Below are positions 53,304 to 62,454 of a stretch of 64,000 nucleotides of DNA, in pieces. The notes beneath the pieces were generated by a model. That model was not told the origin of the DNA. It saw only the letters and a program-made list of their open reading frames with translations, and did not search any database. The position numbers were made by a program, and so were the translations under genes. The stretch is from the NCBI GenBank assembly GCA_903927295.1, contig CAIYMN010000272.1, forward strand, positions 46,468 through 110,467, given 5' to 3'. Within the stretch, counting starts at the first letter, position 1, and the number at the start of each line of letters is the position of its first letter. Source of the stretch: an uncultured beta proteobacterium. Its GTDB lineage: Bacteria > Pseudomonadota > Gammaproteobacteria > Burkholderiales > Burkholderiaceae_C.

Positions 53304-54917
53304 CTATTTTGGCTCCGTGATTTGCCTCAGTTTGAAACGCTGCAACTTGCCGGTCTCTGTGCGCGGCAGTTGATCCACGAAGCTGACAACCCGTGGATAC
53401 TTGTAGGGTGCCGCATTGTTCTTGACAAAGTCCTGCATTTCCTTGATCAGTTGGGCATCCCCCTGCCGACCCGGCTTCAATACCACAAACGCCTTCAGGA
53501 CCTGGCCCCGATCCGCATCGGGAACGCCAATGACCCCGCACTCAGCGACAGCCGGGTGCTCCAGCAGCACCGATTCAACCTCTGGTCCGGCAACGTTGTA
53601 TCCCGAGGTAACGATGATGTCATCCACCCGCGCGTGGAAGTAGTAGTAGCCATCCGAATCGGTGTGATAGGTGTCGCCCGTGATGTTCCAGCCGCCTTTT
53701 ACGTAGTCGGTTTGACGCTTGTCGGCCAGATAGCGGCAGCCGGTTGGCCCCTTGAGAGCCAACCAGCCCTCCTTGCCGGTCGGGACGGGGTTCATGTCCT
53801 TATCGACCAGCATCGCCCGGTAGCCAGGCAGCGGCTTGCCGAGCGCGCCAACGCGGTAATTGTCCGGGTCGGATGCAATGTAGATGTGGATGACCTCGGT
53901 GCCGCCAACACCATCGTGAATCTGGATGCCGGTGGCAGCGCGCCACTGATCACGAGTGGGCACCGGAAGTGCTTCGCCAGCGGAAAGGCACTTCTTGAGT
54001 GAACTCAGATCATGCTGTTTGACCAGTGGAATCATTTGCCGATAGCCGGTTGGCGAAGTGACGCATAGCGTGGCGTGGTACTTCTCCATGGCGGCGATCA
54101 GCGCGTCAGGCGGCAGCTTGGGTAAAAGTACGGTGCTGGCACGGGCGTGCATCGGAAAGCAAAGGAGTCCACCCAGTCCAAAGGTGAACGCCAGCGGTGG
54201 CGTGCCAATGAAGACGTCATCACGGCTGGGTTTCAGGCAGTGGCGTGGAACCACCTCGCACATGGCGAGGATGTCCCGATGCGTGTGAATACAGCCCTTG
54301 GGTACACCGGTGGTGCCGGACGTGAAAGCAACGAGGGCTGGATCTTCGGCAGCGGTGTCGACGGCTTCGAACTGGTCTGATTTGCCAGACAGACGCCGTC
54401 TGAACTCCTCGTTGTCGTAGAGCTGCACATGTTTCAATTCCGGGCAATCCGACCTGGCCAGGTCCAGTTCTACAAGCAGCGACGCCTCACAAAACGCGTG
54501 ACTGATATTTCCCAGATGCACAATCTGTTTGAGTTCTTTCGCGCGGAGCAAGGGCATCGTGCCCACAGCAACTGCGCCCGCCTTCCAGATGGCCAACCAG
54601 CCCGCTGCCAGCCACGGAGAATTCATGCCGCGCAGCAGCACGCGGTTGCCGGTCTGCACGCCAAGATCTTCTGTCAGCAGGCGTGCCAGTCGATTGACCT
54701 GCTGCTGCAACTCCCGATAGGTCCAGCGAAGCTCATTGCTGATGATGGCAACGCGCTCACCGTCTCCCTCAGCAACCGCGCGATCCAGCAGCCACGCAGT
54801 GGCATTCATACGCTGCGGAAATTGCAGCTCGGGCGTCGCGAAAATGAACTCCGGCCACTGCTCGGGCGGTGGCATGCTGTCAAGAATGAAGCGATCAATA
54901 TGGGCACTTGTGGTCAT
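53304..54917 (-). CDS. Aryl-CoA ligase, probable 2-aminobenzoate-CoA ligase
   Basis: ANL-type signatures VAFTSGTTGVPKGCIHTHRD, DDIIVTSGYNVAGPEVESVLLEHPAVAECGVIGVPD, PRTETGKLQRFKLR; neighbourhood of 2-aminobenzoyl-CoA pathway genes. Confidence 0.88.
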   Translation of the reverse strand: MTTSAHIDRFILDSMPPPEQWPEFIFATPELQFPQRMNATAWLLDRAVAEGDGERVAIISNELRWTYRELQQQVNRLARLLTEDLGVQTGNRVLLRGMNSPWLAAGWLAIWKAGAVAVGTMPLLRAKELKQIVHLGNISHAFCEASLLVELDLARSDCPELKHVQLYDNEEFRRRLSGKSDQFEAVDTAAEDPALVAFTSGTTGVPKGCIHTHRDILAMCEVVPRHCLKPSRDDVFIGTPPLAFTFGLGGLLCFPMHARASTVLLPKLPPDALIAAMEKYHATLCVTSPTGYRQMIPLVKQHDLSSLKKCLSAGEALPVPTRDQWRAATGIQIHDGVGGTEVIHIYIASDPDNYRVGALGKPLPGYRAMLVDKDMNPVPTGKEGWLALKGPTGCRYLADKRQTDYVKGGWNITGDTYHTDSDGYYYFHARVDDIIVTSGYNVAGPEVESVLLEHPAVAECGVIGVPDADRGQVLKAFVVLKPGRQGDAQLIKEMQDFVKNNAAPYKYPRVVSFVDQLPRTETGKLQRFKLRQITEPK

Positions 54918-54950
54918 GGTGTTCCCTCTGAAATACGTTCAACCATAATA

Positions 54951-54981
54951 TAGGCCTAAATAGTTTACACCATGGTATACT
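54951..54981. promoter_or_regulatory. Candidate operator(s) in divergent promoter region
   Basis: Perfect 8-bp palindrome TAGGCCTA (54951-54958) and imperfect dyad around CCATGG (TTTACACCATGGTATACT) in an AT-rich 109-bp intergenic region. Confidence 0.4.
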
Positions 54982-55026
54982 TTTTTATCGGCGATCCAGG
55001 CAACACGAACAACCGAGGAGCAAGGA

Positions 55027-55455
55027 ATGAAAGTCAACAAGATCGATCACATTTGCATCGCTGTGCGCAACCTCGACGAAGCACGGAGAATCTGGGAGCC
55101 GATGCTGGGCAAGACGGCGCCCGACGATGCCTACGTCGATGAACCCGAGGAAATCCGCGTCGCACGCTACTGGCTTGGTGGCGTCGGTTTTGAGCTGATG
55201 GAATCGACGACGCCGGACGGTGATGTTGCCAAGTTCATTGAGAAGCGCGGCGAAGGCGTGATGCTGATCAGCTTCAACGTCAACAACACAGCGAAAGCGG
55301 TTGAAGAGATTCAGGCTTTGGGCTACCCGATGATCGGTGGCCTGCGCGCGTTTCGGGACTGTGAGTTCGCCTTCGTGCACCCCAAGAAGATGAACGGTGT
55401 GCTGCTGGAGGTGATCGACTACAAGTGGCGCGAACTCGACGCCGCCAACGAATAG
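55027..55455 (+). CDS. VOC superfamily protein, methylmalonyl-CoA epimerase-like
   Basis: KIDHICIAVRNLDEARRIWEPMLG; candidate metal ligands His (DHICIAV), Glu (FELME), His/Glu (FVHPKKMNGVLLEV). Confidence 0.87.
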   Translation: MKVNKIDHICIAVRNLDEARRIWEPMLGKTAPDDAYVDEPEEIRVARYWLGGVGFELMESTTPDGDVAKFIEKRGEGVMLISFNVNNTAKAVEEIQALGYPMIGGLRAFRDCEFAFVHPKKMNGVLLEVIDYKWRELDAANE

Positions 55456-55463
55456 GCGCTGCC

Positions 55464-56003
55464 ATGGCCACGGCGACAAAGATCCGGAAGCGCATCACCA
55501 TCCATGCCAGCAAGTGCATTGGCTGCAGGGCCTGCGAGCTCGCTTGTGCGGCATTCCACGCCAAGCCGCGCTACAGCAGCATCAACCCGACACGCTCGCG
55601 CATTCAGATCATCAAGGACCCGCTGAAGGATATCTACCTGCCGGTCTATGCGGGCGAATACACGGCGGCTGAATGTACCAGCAGGAACAAGTACATCCTG
55701 GATGGCAAGGAATACAGCAATTGCGACTTTTGCCGGGCCTCCTGCCCATCGCGCGACCTGTTCAAGGAACCCGACTCTGGTCTGGCGCTGAAGTGCGACA
55801 TGTGCGAAGACACACCACCACTGAAGGTTCCGAAGTGCGTCGAGTGGTGTCCCAACGGAACGCTGATCTATGAAGAGATCGAGGAGGATGTTCAGGAGCA
55901 ACAACTGCAGTTGGGCGAGGTCGAGATCGGTGTCGAGTCAATGATCGCCAAACACGGTCTGCAGATGGTTCTGGAAACAGTCGCCAAGCTCGGCAAACGC
56001 TAG
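55464..56003 (+). CDS. Polyferredoxin-type iron-sulfur protein, BamC-like (partner of class II benzoyl-CoA reductase-like subunit)
   Basis: CIGCRACELAC, CDFCRASCPSRDLFKEP, CDMC, CVEWC; 12 Cys, enough for three [4Fe-4S] clusters. Confidence 0.8.
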   Translation: MATATKIRKRITIHASKCIGCRACELACAAFHAKPRYSSINPTRSRIQIIKDPLKDIYLPVYAGEYTAAECTSRNKYILDGKEYSNCDFCRASCPSRDLFKEPDSGLALKCDMCEDTPPLKVPKCVEWCPNGTLIYEEIEEDVQEQQLQLGEVEIGVESMIAKHGLQMVLETVAKLGKR

Positions 56004-56053
56004 GGCTGGATGCAGCTGATTGAGCCGGCAAGAAAGTAGGGGCAAGAATACCA

Positions 56054-57964
56054 ATGAAGTACGCAGAAACCGGATTCAACCTCGAGATTAACCTCAGCAC
56101 CGGGATCATCGAGCGCAAAGCCACTGATGAAAAGTTGACGGAGCTCTATCTCGGTGGACAGGGGACCGCCGCAAAAATTCTCTGGGATCGGGTGCCGCCC
56201 GAGGTTGACGCCTTCTCACCTGCCAACCTGCTGATCTTCAGCACCGGACTGCTCGATGGCACGCCGGTCGTCGGTGCCAACCGCACCATGGTGAACACCA
56301 TTTCACCCCAGACAGACCGCTATTCCCATTCGATATTTGGTGGTTTTTTCGGCCCCGAGCTCAAACAAGCCGGCTACGACAAGATCATCTTTGAGGGCAA
56401 GGCGACCAGTCTGGTCTACCTGTACATCAACAACGACAAAGTCGAAATTCGCGACGCCGCCCATCTCCAGGGCAAAGGCGCTTCGGAAACCGCGGAGATC
56501 ATTCAAGCCGAGTTGAAGGACACACGAATCCAGGTGGCGGCCATCGGTCTCGCAGGTGAACACCGGGTCTTCATGGCTTCCATTGAGCACGCCAATTCCA
56601 GCGCGTCACGCGGGGTTGGCATGATCATGGGCGACAAGCGACTCAAGGCCATAGCGGTTCGGGGAACCAAGGACACCTACGTCGCCAAGCCGGCCGAGCT
56701 GTTTCAAATATGCAACCGCATGGTGCAGGAAATTTACGACAACCCGGACGCCGGCGACACCATGGCGCATGGCGAGGGGGACGAATTTCACGTCAACAAT
56801 TTCGCCTGGGGCAATGCGCGTGGACGACGCAGGGATTTCTGGAGCAAGGAGCGCGAAGAAGCCTGGCTCGCTCTGGAGGAAAAACTTCGGGTGCGCTGGA
56901 CCGGTTGTTACAACTGCCCCAAAGATTGCCATCAGGCCATCAAGTACCCAGGCCGACGCCCCTATTTCCAGAAGTGCTACAGCAAGCTGACCTATGCGAT
57001 GGCGGCCATCGAAGATCTCGACTTCGATTACGACATCATCGGACTGACGCAGGAGTACGGCCTGGATGCCTACTCCACCCCGCAAGTCATGGCCTTTGCC
57101 ATCGAGCTATATGAAGCAGGCATTCTGACCAACCAGGACTTGCCGGACTTTCCGCCCTCCGGCGCGGAGCGCTTCTTCTACCTTCTGGAAATAATCGTTC
57201 GCCGCGAAGGAATCGGCGACGCGCTCGCCAATGGTGTCTATCTCGCCGCGCGCCAGATCGGCAAGGGGGCAGAAGCCTTTGACCACAACACCATGAAGAA
57301 GTTTGAGCAGGTGCCAATCAAACTTTCGATGATCAACTATCCCTATTTCCTGATGTACGCCACCGGGGAAAAGATGGCCATCAACCAGATTGAAGGCTCC
57401 TTTCCGCAGACCCCGATTGCGGACAAGGCGGAGCGTGAGGCCTATGTCAAGGGCTGGGTCGCAGCGCCGGAACGGTTCAAGAAGTGGCTGATGGAATGGG
57501 AGCCGCGCACCCACCCCAGCATCGAAGCCTCGGTTCATATCTGCGACTGGAATGAGACCATGCATTACGTGGACGACGCCATCGGCACCTGTGCCTTCCT
57601 GTCCTCGTTCCGAGGTCAGTTTGGCGGTCGACCGCCCTATCACATCCACAACCTTCCGGAACTGATAACGCTCGCTACCGGCAAGACGCTTGACTCGGAC
57701 GGGCTGTGGAAAGTCGCCGCCCGCAATCGCAATCTCATCCGGGCCATCAATGTTCGCAGGGGTTTGAGGCGCGCCGACGAGGCGCCACCAGCCGACCATT
57801 GGAAGCACCGCGACGCCGAAGTCGAAAAGCAGCTGCTCGACGCTTACTACGAGTTCAAGGGCTGGAACGATGACGGCATTCCGACGGCCGAGACACTGGA
57901 CAAGTTTGAACTGTCCTACGTCAAGGACGACCTGATTGAGCGCGGCATTCTGGCGAAGGCATAA
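56054..57964 (+). CDS. Aldehyde:ferredoxin oxidoreductase superfamily tungsten enzyme, resembling BamB of class II benzoyl-CoA reductase
   Basis: AOR N-terminus (ELYLGGQGTAAKILWDRVPPEVDAFSPANLLIF), GVGMIMGDKRLKAIAVRG, CYNCPKDC Fe-S motif (56906-56929), FQKCYSKLTYAM, PPYHIHNLPELI and C-terminus KGWNDDGIPTAETLDK. Confidence 0.85.
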   Translation: MKYAETGFNLEINLSTGIIERKATDEKLTELYLGGQGTAAKILWDRVPPEVDAFSPANLLIFSTGLLDGTPVVGANRTMVNTISPQTDRYSHSIFGGFFGPELKQAGYDKIIFEGKATSLVYLYINNDKVEIRDAAHLQGKGASETAEIIQAELKDTRIQVAAIGLAGEHRVFMASIEHANSSASRGVGMIMGDKRLKAIAVRGTKDTYVAKPAELFQICNRMVQEIYDNPDAGDTMAHGEGDEFHVNNFAWGNARGRRRDFWSKEREEAWLALEEKLRVRWTGCYNCPKDCHQAIKYPGRRPYFQKCYSKLTYAMAAIEDLDFDYDIIGLTQEYGLDAYSTPQVMAFAIELYEAGILTNQDLPDFPPSGAERFFYLLEIIVRREGIGDALANGVYLAARQIGKGAEAFDHNTMKKFEQVPIKLSMINYPYFLMYATGEKMAINQIEGSFPQTPIADKAEREAYVKGWVAAPERFKKWLMEWEPRTHPSIEASVHICDWNETMHYVDDAIGTCAFLSSFRGQFGGRPPYHIHNLPELITLATGKTLDSDGLWKVAARNRNLIRAINVRRGLRRADEAPPADHWKHRDAEVEKQLLDAYYEFKGWNDDGIPTAETLDKFELSYVKDDLIERGILAKA

Positions 57965-57971
57965 GTGAGTC

Positions 57972-58490
57972 ATGACAAAGATTCTTCGAGCAACCACCAA
58001 GAAGCCAAACCCTGGCGCAGCGTCGGCTGTTGTTGCCAGTAAAGATGACCACACGCCCCTGCGGATGTGGGTGCGTCTGGTGGCTTGTTACCACTTGATG
58101 GAGATCCGTTTACGCACGGAGTTGCGTAACGGTTTCGACACCACCCTGCCACGCTTTGACCTCATGTCTCAGCTCTACCGTTATCCCGAAGGTCTGAAGA
58201 TGAGGGATCTGTCGAGACTTTTGATGGTGACCGGCGGCAATATTACGGCGCTGACAGACCGCCTGATTGAGGAAGACCTGGTTCAACGGCGTGATGACCC
58301 GACAGATCGTCGTGCTTACGCCATCAGTTTGACACCCAAGGGAAAGAAACAGTTCCAGAAAATGGCCGTGCAGCACGAGCGATGGGTTAGCTCGCTGCTC
58401 GGTGATTTCGATCCATCAGAACTCCAGCAACTTAGCAGCCTGCTGGCCCGGTTGAAGCGGGACATCAGCAGCCGGTCAAAGACAAACTGA
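57972..58490 (+). CDS. MarR-family transcriptional regulator
   Basis: Winged-HTH: LMSQLYRYPEGLKMRDLSRLLMVTGGNITALTDRLIEEDLVQRRDDPTDRRAYAISLTPKG. Confidence 0.93.
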   Translation: MTKILRATTKKPNPGAASAVVASKDDHTPLRMWVRLVACYHLMEIRLRTELRNGFDTTLPRFDLMSQLYRYPEGLKMRDLSRLLMVTGGNITALTDRLIEEDLVQRRDDPTDRRAYAISLTPKGKKQFQKMAVQHERWVSSLLGDFDPSELQQLSSLLARLKRDISSRSKTN

Positions 58491-58506
58491 ATATTGAAGG
58501 AATACC

Positions 58507-60813
58507 ATGCGTATTGCAGTTCTTGGCGGTGGCCCCGCAGGTCTCTACTTCTCTCTGCTGATGAAGCAGGCCAATCCGGAGTGTGACATCACCACCTTCG
58601 ACCGCAATGCGGCCGACAACACCTTTGGCTGGGGTATTGTTTTCTCCGACAAGACCATGGACGGTTTCCGCGAAGCTGACGAGAAGGTGGTCAATGAAAT
58701 CGAAGCCAACTTCCGCCATTGGGATGATGTTGATGTGTTCTTCAAGGACCGCAAGATCACTTCCAGCGGCCACGGCTTCTGCGGTATCGCGCGACTCAAG
58801 CTGCAGGAAATATTCCAGAAGCGCTGCGCCGAGCTCGGCGTCAAGATGGTCTGGGAGACAGAAATCACCGATCCCGACGAGTACGCCCGCAATTACGACC
58901 TCGTGGTCGCTGCCGACGGCGTTGCTTCAACGACGCGCAGCAAGCATGAGGCGCACTTCAATCCGCGCATCGACGTGCGGACCAACCGCTTTATCTGGCT
59001 GGGCACCAGGAAGAAAATCGACACTGCTTTCACCTTCGCCTTCAAGGAGACCGAATGGGGTTGGTTCAACCTGCATGCCTACCGCTTCAACGACGAAATG
59101 TCGACCTTCATCATCGAGACGCCGGAGCCGACCTGGTACCGCGCTGGCCTGGACAAGAAGGAGCCGGCCGAAGCGATTGCCTTCTGCGAAAACCTCTTTG
59201 CCGATCTGCTCGACGGCAACAGCCTGATTTCCAACGCGCGCCACCTGCGCGGTTCCGCTGTCTGGATGAAGTTCAACCGCGTACTTTGTGAGCGTTGGTT
59301 CAAGGACAACATCGTTCTCATTGGCGACGCCGCCCATACCGCCCACTTCTCGATCGGCTCAGGCACCAAGCTGGCAATGGAAGATGGCATCGCGCTCACC
59401 AAAGTACTTAACAGCAGCGAGGGTACGGTGCCCGAACGTCTGGCGCGCTACCAGGCCGAGCGCGAAACGGAAGCACTCAAGCTGCAAAGCGCTGCACGCA
59501 ACCGCATGAGCTGGTTCGAAGACATCGAGCGTTACGTCTACATGGACCCGGAGCAACTGGCCTTCGCCGTGCTCACAGGCAGTCAGCGCGTCGGTCATGC
59601 GAATCAGAAGCTGCGTGACGCCGGCTATGTCGAAAGCGTCGATCGCTGGTTCCAGCAGCAGGCCGGCGTGCCCTCAGACCCGGCCAAGCCACCGGTGCCG
59701 CCCATGTTCACGCCCTTCAAGCTGCGCAACATGACGCTCGGCAACCGCGTGGTGGTCTCACCCATGTGCACCTACTCGGCGACCGATGGCGTGCCCGGTG
59801 ACTTCCATTTCCAGCATTACACGGCGCGCGGTCTGGGTGGTGCAGCGCTGGTCATGACCGAGATGACGGTGCCCTCGGAAGGCGGCCGCATCACCCCCGG
59901 CTGCACGGGCATCTGGAACGATACCCAACAGGCTGGCTGGAAACGCATCGTCGACTTTGTGCATGCCAACAGCAGCGCCAAGTTGGGCTTGCAGATTGGT
60001 CATGCCGGCCGCAAGGGTTCCACCCGGCTGGCCTGGGACGGCATTGACCAGCCTCTCGACAGTGGCAACTGGCCCTTGATCGCCCCCTCTCCCCTGCCCT
60101 ACATCCAGGGTGTGTCGCAAACGCCGCGCCAGATGACCCGCACCGACATGGACCAGGTGAAGGCCGACTTCATCGCCGCCACCCGACGCGCCGACGCAGC
60201 GGGCTTTGACCTGGTCGAGTTCCACGCCGCGCACGGCTACCTGATCTCATCCTTTATTTCACCGCTGACCAATCAGCGCGGCGACGAGTACGGTGGCTCT
60301 CTGGAGAACCGTTGCAGATTTCCGCTGGAAGTGTTCAACGCGATGCGTGCGGTCTGGCCAGCAGAGAAGCCGATGTCGGTGCGCATTTCAGCGCATGACT
60401 GGGCGGCGGGCGGCATCACGCCGGCTGACGCCACCGAGGTGGCCAAATTGTTCCAGGACGCGGGCGCTGACATCATTCACGTCTCCTCGGGCCAGGTCGT
60501 CAAGGAAGAGCGACCGGTCTATGGCCGCATGTTCCAGGTGCCATTTTCAGAACGCATTCGCAACGAGTTGCATGTACCAACGATTGCCGTGGGCAACATC
60601 TTCGAGGCCGACCACGTCAACACGATTGTTGCCGCTGGCCGCGCCGACCTGTGCGCACTGGCACGTCCGCATCTGGCAGATCCGGCCTGGACGCTGCATG
60701 CGGCTGCTGAGCAAGGCTATGCCGGCGTCTCCTGGCCGAAGCAGTACATCGGCGGCAAGGTGCAACTTGAACGCAATCTGGAACGCGCGGCTCAGCTGGC
60801 GCTAAATGCCTGA
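58507..60813 (+). CDS. Bifunctional 2-aminobenzoyl-CoA monooxygenase/reductase (salicylyl-CoA 5-hydroxylase-like N-domain plus Old Yellow Enzyme-like C-domain)
   Basis: FAD-binding [24 protein letters not shown] and [23 protein letters not shown]-terminal [72 protein letters not shown]. Confidence 0.93.
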   Translation: MRIAVLGGGPAGLYFSLLMKQANPECDITTFDRNAADNTFGWGIVFSDKTMDGFREADEKVVNEIEANFRHWDDVDVFFKDRKITSSGHGFCGIARLKLQEIFQKRCAELGVKMVWETEITDPDEYARNYDLVVAADGVASTTRSKHEAHFNPRIDVRTNRFIWLGTRKKIDTAFTFAFKETEWGWFNLHAYRFNDEMSTFIIETPEPTWYRAGLDKKEPAEAIAFCENLFADLLDGNSLISNARHLRGSAVWMKFNRVLCERWFKDNIVLIGDAAHTAHFSIGSGTKLAMEDGIALTKVLNSSEGTVPERLARYQAERETEALKLQSAARNRMSWFEDIERYVYMDPEQLAFAVLTGSQRVGHANQKLRDAGYVESVDRWFQQQAGVPSDPAKPPVPPMFTPFKLRNMTLGNRVVVSPMCTYSATDGVPGDFHFQHYTARGLGGAALVMTEMTVPSEGGRITPGCTGIWNDTQQAGWKRIVDFVHANSSAKLGLQIGHAGRKGSTRLAWDGIDQPLDSGNWPLIAPSPLPYIQGVSQTPRQMTRTDMDQVKADFIAATRRADAAGFDLVEFHAAHGYLISSFISPLTNQRGDEYGGSLENRCRFPLEVFNAMRAVWPAEKPMSVRISAHDWAAGGITPADATEVAKLFQDAGADIIHVSSGQVVKEERPVYGRMFQVPFSERIRNELHVPTIAVGNIFEADHVNTIVAAGRADLCALARPHLADPAWTLHAAAEQGYAGVSWPKQYIGGKVQLERNLERAAQLALNA

Positions 60814-61574
60814 TGGGGCTGGCGCGTCACGCACTTGTCACAGGTGGCAGTCGCGGTATTGGCGCGGCCATCGCCTCGGCGCTGGTCGCTGCCGGACACC
60901 GTGTGACGATCACCGGGCGCGATGCCAAACGGTTGGCGAGTCTGGCCGGGGCGCTTGGCGAACACTGCCACGCGCTGAGCATGGAGGTCACCAATCGCGC
61001 ATCGGTTGACGTGGCGCTGGCACTGGCGCGCCAGCGTTTCGGCGCCGTCGAAATTCTGGTCAACAATGCCGGCCAGGCTGGCAGTGCGCCGTTCATGAAG
61101 ACCGACGCGGCTCTCTTGCAGGACATGCTGGCTGTCAACCTCGGCGGTGTTTTCAACTGCACACAGTCCGTATTGCCTGACATGCTGGCCGCCCATTGGG
61201 GCCGCATCGTGAACGTGGCGTCAACCGCCGGGTTGCGCGGCTACGCCTACGTCAGCGCCTACAGTGCCGCCAAGCATGGTGTGATTGGCCTGACGCGCTC
61301 GCTGGCCCTGGAGTTGGCTGGCAAAGGCGTCACCGTCAATGCCGTTTGCCCCGGTTACACCGAAACGGATATTGTGAAAGAAGCCATTGCCATCATCATG
61401 GCCAAAACGGCTCGCACTGAAGCCCAAGCGCGTGCCGAGCTTGCCAAGTCCAATCCTCAGGGGCGGCTCGTGCAAGCTGAAGAAGTGGCCAACGCTGTGC
61501 TTTGGCTGGCCAGTGAAGGCGCAACCAGCATCACCGGCCAGGCCATTGCCGTTGCCGGTGGCGAAGTAATGTAG
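60813..61574 (+). CDS. SDR-family oxidoreductase (probable 3-hydroxyacyl-CoA dehydrogenase)
   Basis: [41 protein letters not shown]. Confidence 0.9.
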   Translation: MGLARHALVTGGSRGIGAAIASALVAAGHRVTITGRDAKRLASLAGALGEHCHALSMEVTNRASVDVALALARQRFGAVEILVNNAGQAGSAPFMKTDAALLQDMLAVNLGGVFNCTQSVLPDMLAAHWGRIVNVASTAGLRGYAYVSAYSAAKHGVIGLTRSLALELAGKGVTVNAVCPGYTETDIVKEAIAIIMAKTARTEAQARAELAKSNPQGRLVQAEEVANAVLWLASEGATSITGQAIAVAGGEVM

Positions 61575-61597
61575 TCAAGAACACAGAAGGAGACACC

Positions 61598-62443
61598 GTG
61601 TCAGAACTTTCACCGCAAGATAACAAGCGCCCCTTCCGGGACTACCCGGCACGCCACTTCAAGTGGTCGTGTCCCGGCGACGGCCGTGTCGCCACGATCA
61701 CACTGAATCGACCTGACAAAAAAAATCCGTTGACCTTTGAGTCCTACGCGGAACTGCGCGACCTGTTCCGCAATCTGCAGTACGCCAGTGATGTGCGTGC
61801 CGTGGTGTTCACTGGTGAGGGCGGCAATTTTTGTTCGGGCGGTGACGTCTTCGAGATCATCGAGCCGCTGACGCGCATGAGCATGCCGCAGATGCTGGAA
61901 TTCACGCGCATGACGGGTGACCTGGTGAAGGCCATGCGCCGCGCACCGCAGCCGATCATTGCCGCTATTGACGGCTTTTGTGCCGGTGCCGGCGCGATGG
62001 TAGCGCTGGCCTCCGACTTTCGTCTGGGCACGCCCAATGCCAAGACCGCTTTCCTGTTCACACGCGTTGGTCTGGCCGGCGCTGATATGGGCGCCTGTGG
62101 CTTGCTGCCGCGCATGATCGGGCAAGGACGCGCTAACGAATTGCTCATGACCGGTCGTGTCATGAGCGCCGAAGAAGGTGCCCAGTGGGGCTTCTTCAAC
62201 AGCCTGCACAGTGCGGACGAGTTGCTGGTCAAGGCGAACCAGTTAGCGCGCAGCCTGGCCGACGGCCCCTGGTTTGCGCACACCGTCACCAAAACCATGA
62301 TCAACCAGGAATGGGCAATGGGTATCGAGGAGATGATCGAGTCCGAAGCCCAGGCGCAAGCCATCTGCATGATGACGGGCGACTTCCGGCGCGCCTTTGA
62401 GGCTTTCGCCGCCAAGCAAAAGCCGGCTTTCATGGGCAACTGA
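61598..62443 (+). CDS. Enoyl-CoA hydratase/isomerase family protein
   Basis: [73 protein letters not shown]. Confidence 0.93.
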   Translation: MSELSPQDNKRPFRDYPARHFKWSCPGDGRVATITLNRPDKKNPLTFESYAELRDLFRNLQYASDVRAVVFTGEGGNFCSGGDVFEIIEPLTRMSMPQMLEFTRMTGDLVKAMRRAPQPIIAAIDGFCAGAGAMVALASDFRLGTPNAKTAFLFTRVGLAGADMGACGLLPRMIGQGRANELLMTGRVMSAEEGAQWGFFNSLHSADELLVKANQLARSLADGPWFAHTVTKTMINQEWAMGIEEMIESEAQAQAICMMTGDFRRAFEAFAAKQKPAFMGN

Positions 62444-62454
62444 AGAGGCACATC

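Noticed and set aside
56054-57964. Annotation simply as aldehyde:ferredoxin oxidoreductase
   Set aside because: Superfamily is right, but the N- and C-terminal segments and the three-cluster ferredoxin partner look more like BamB/BamC; needs a phylogeny to settle.
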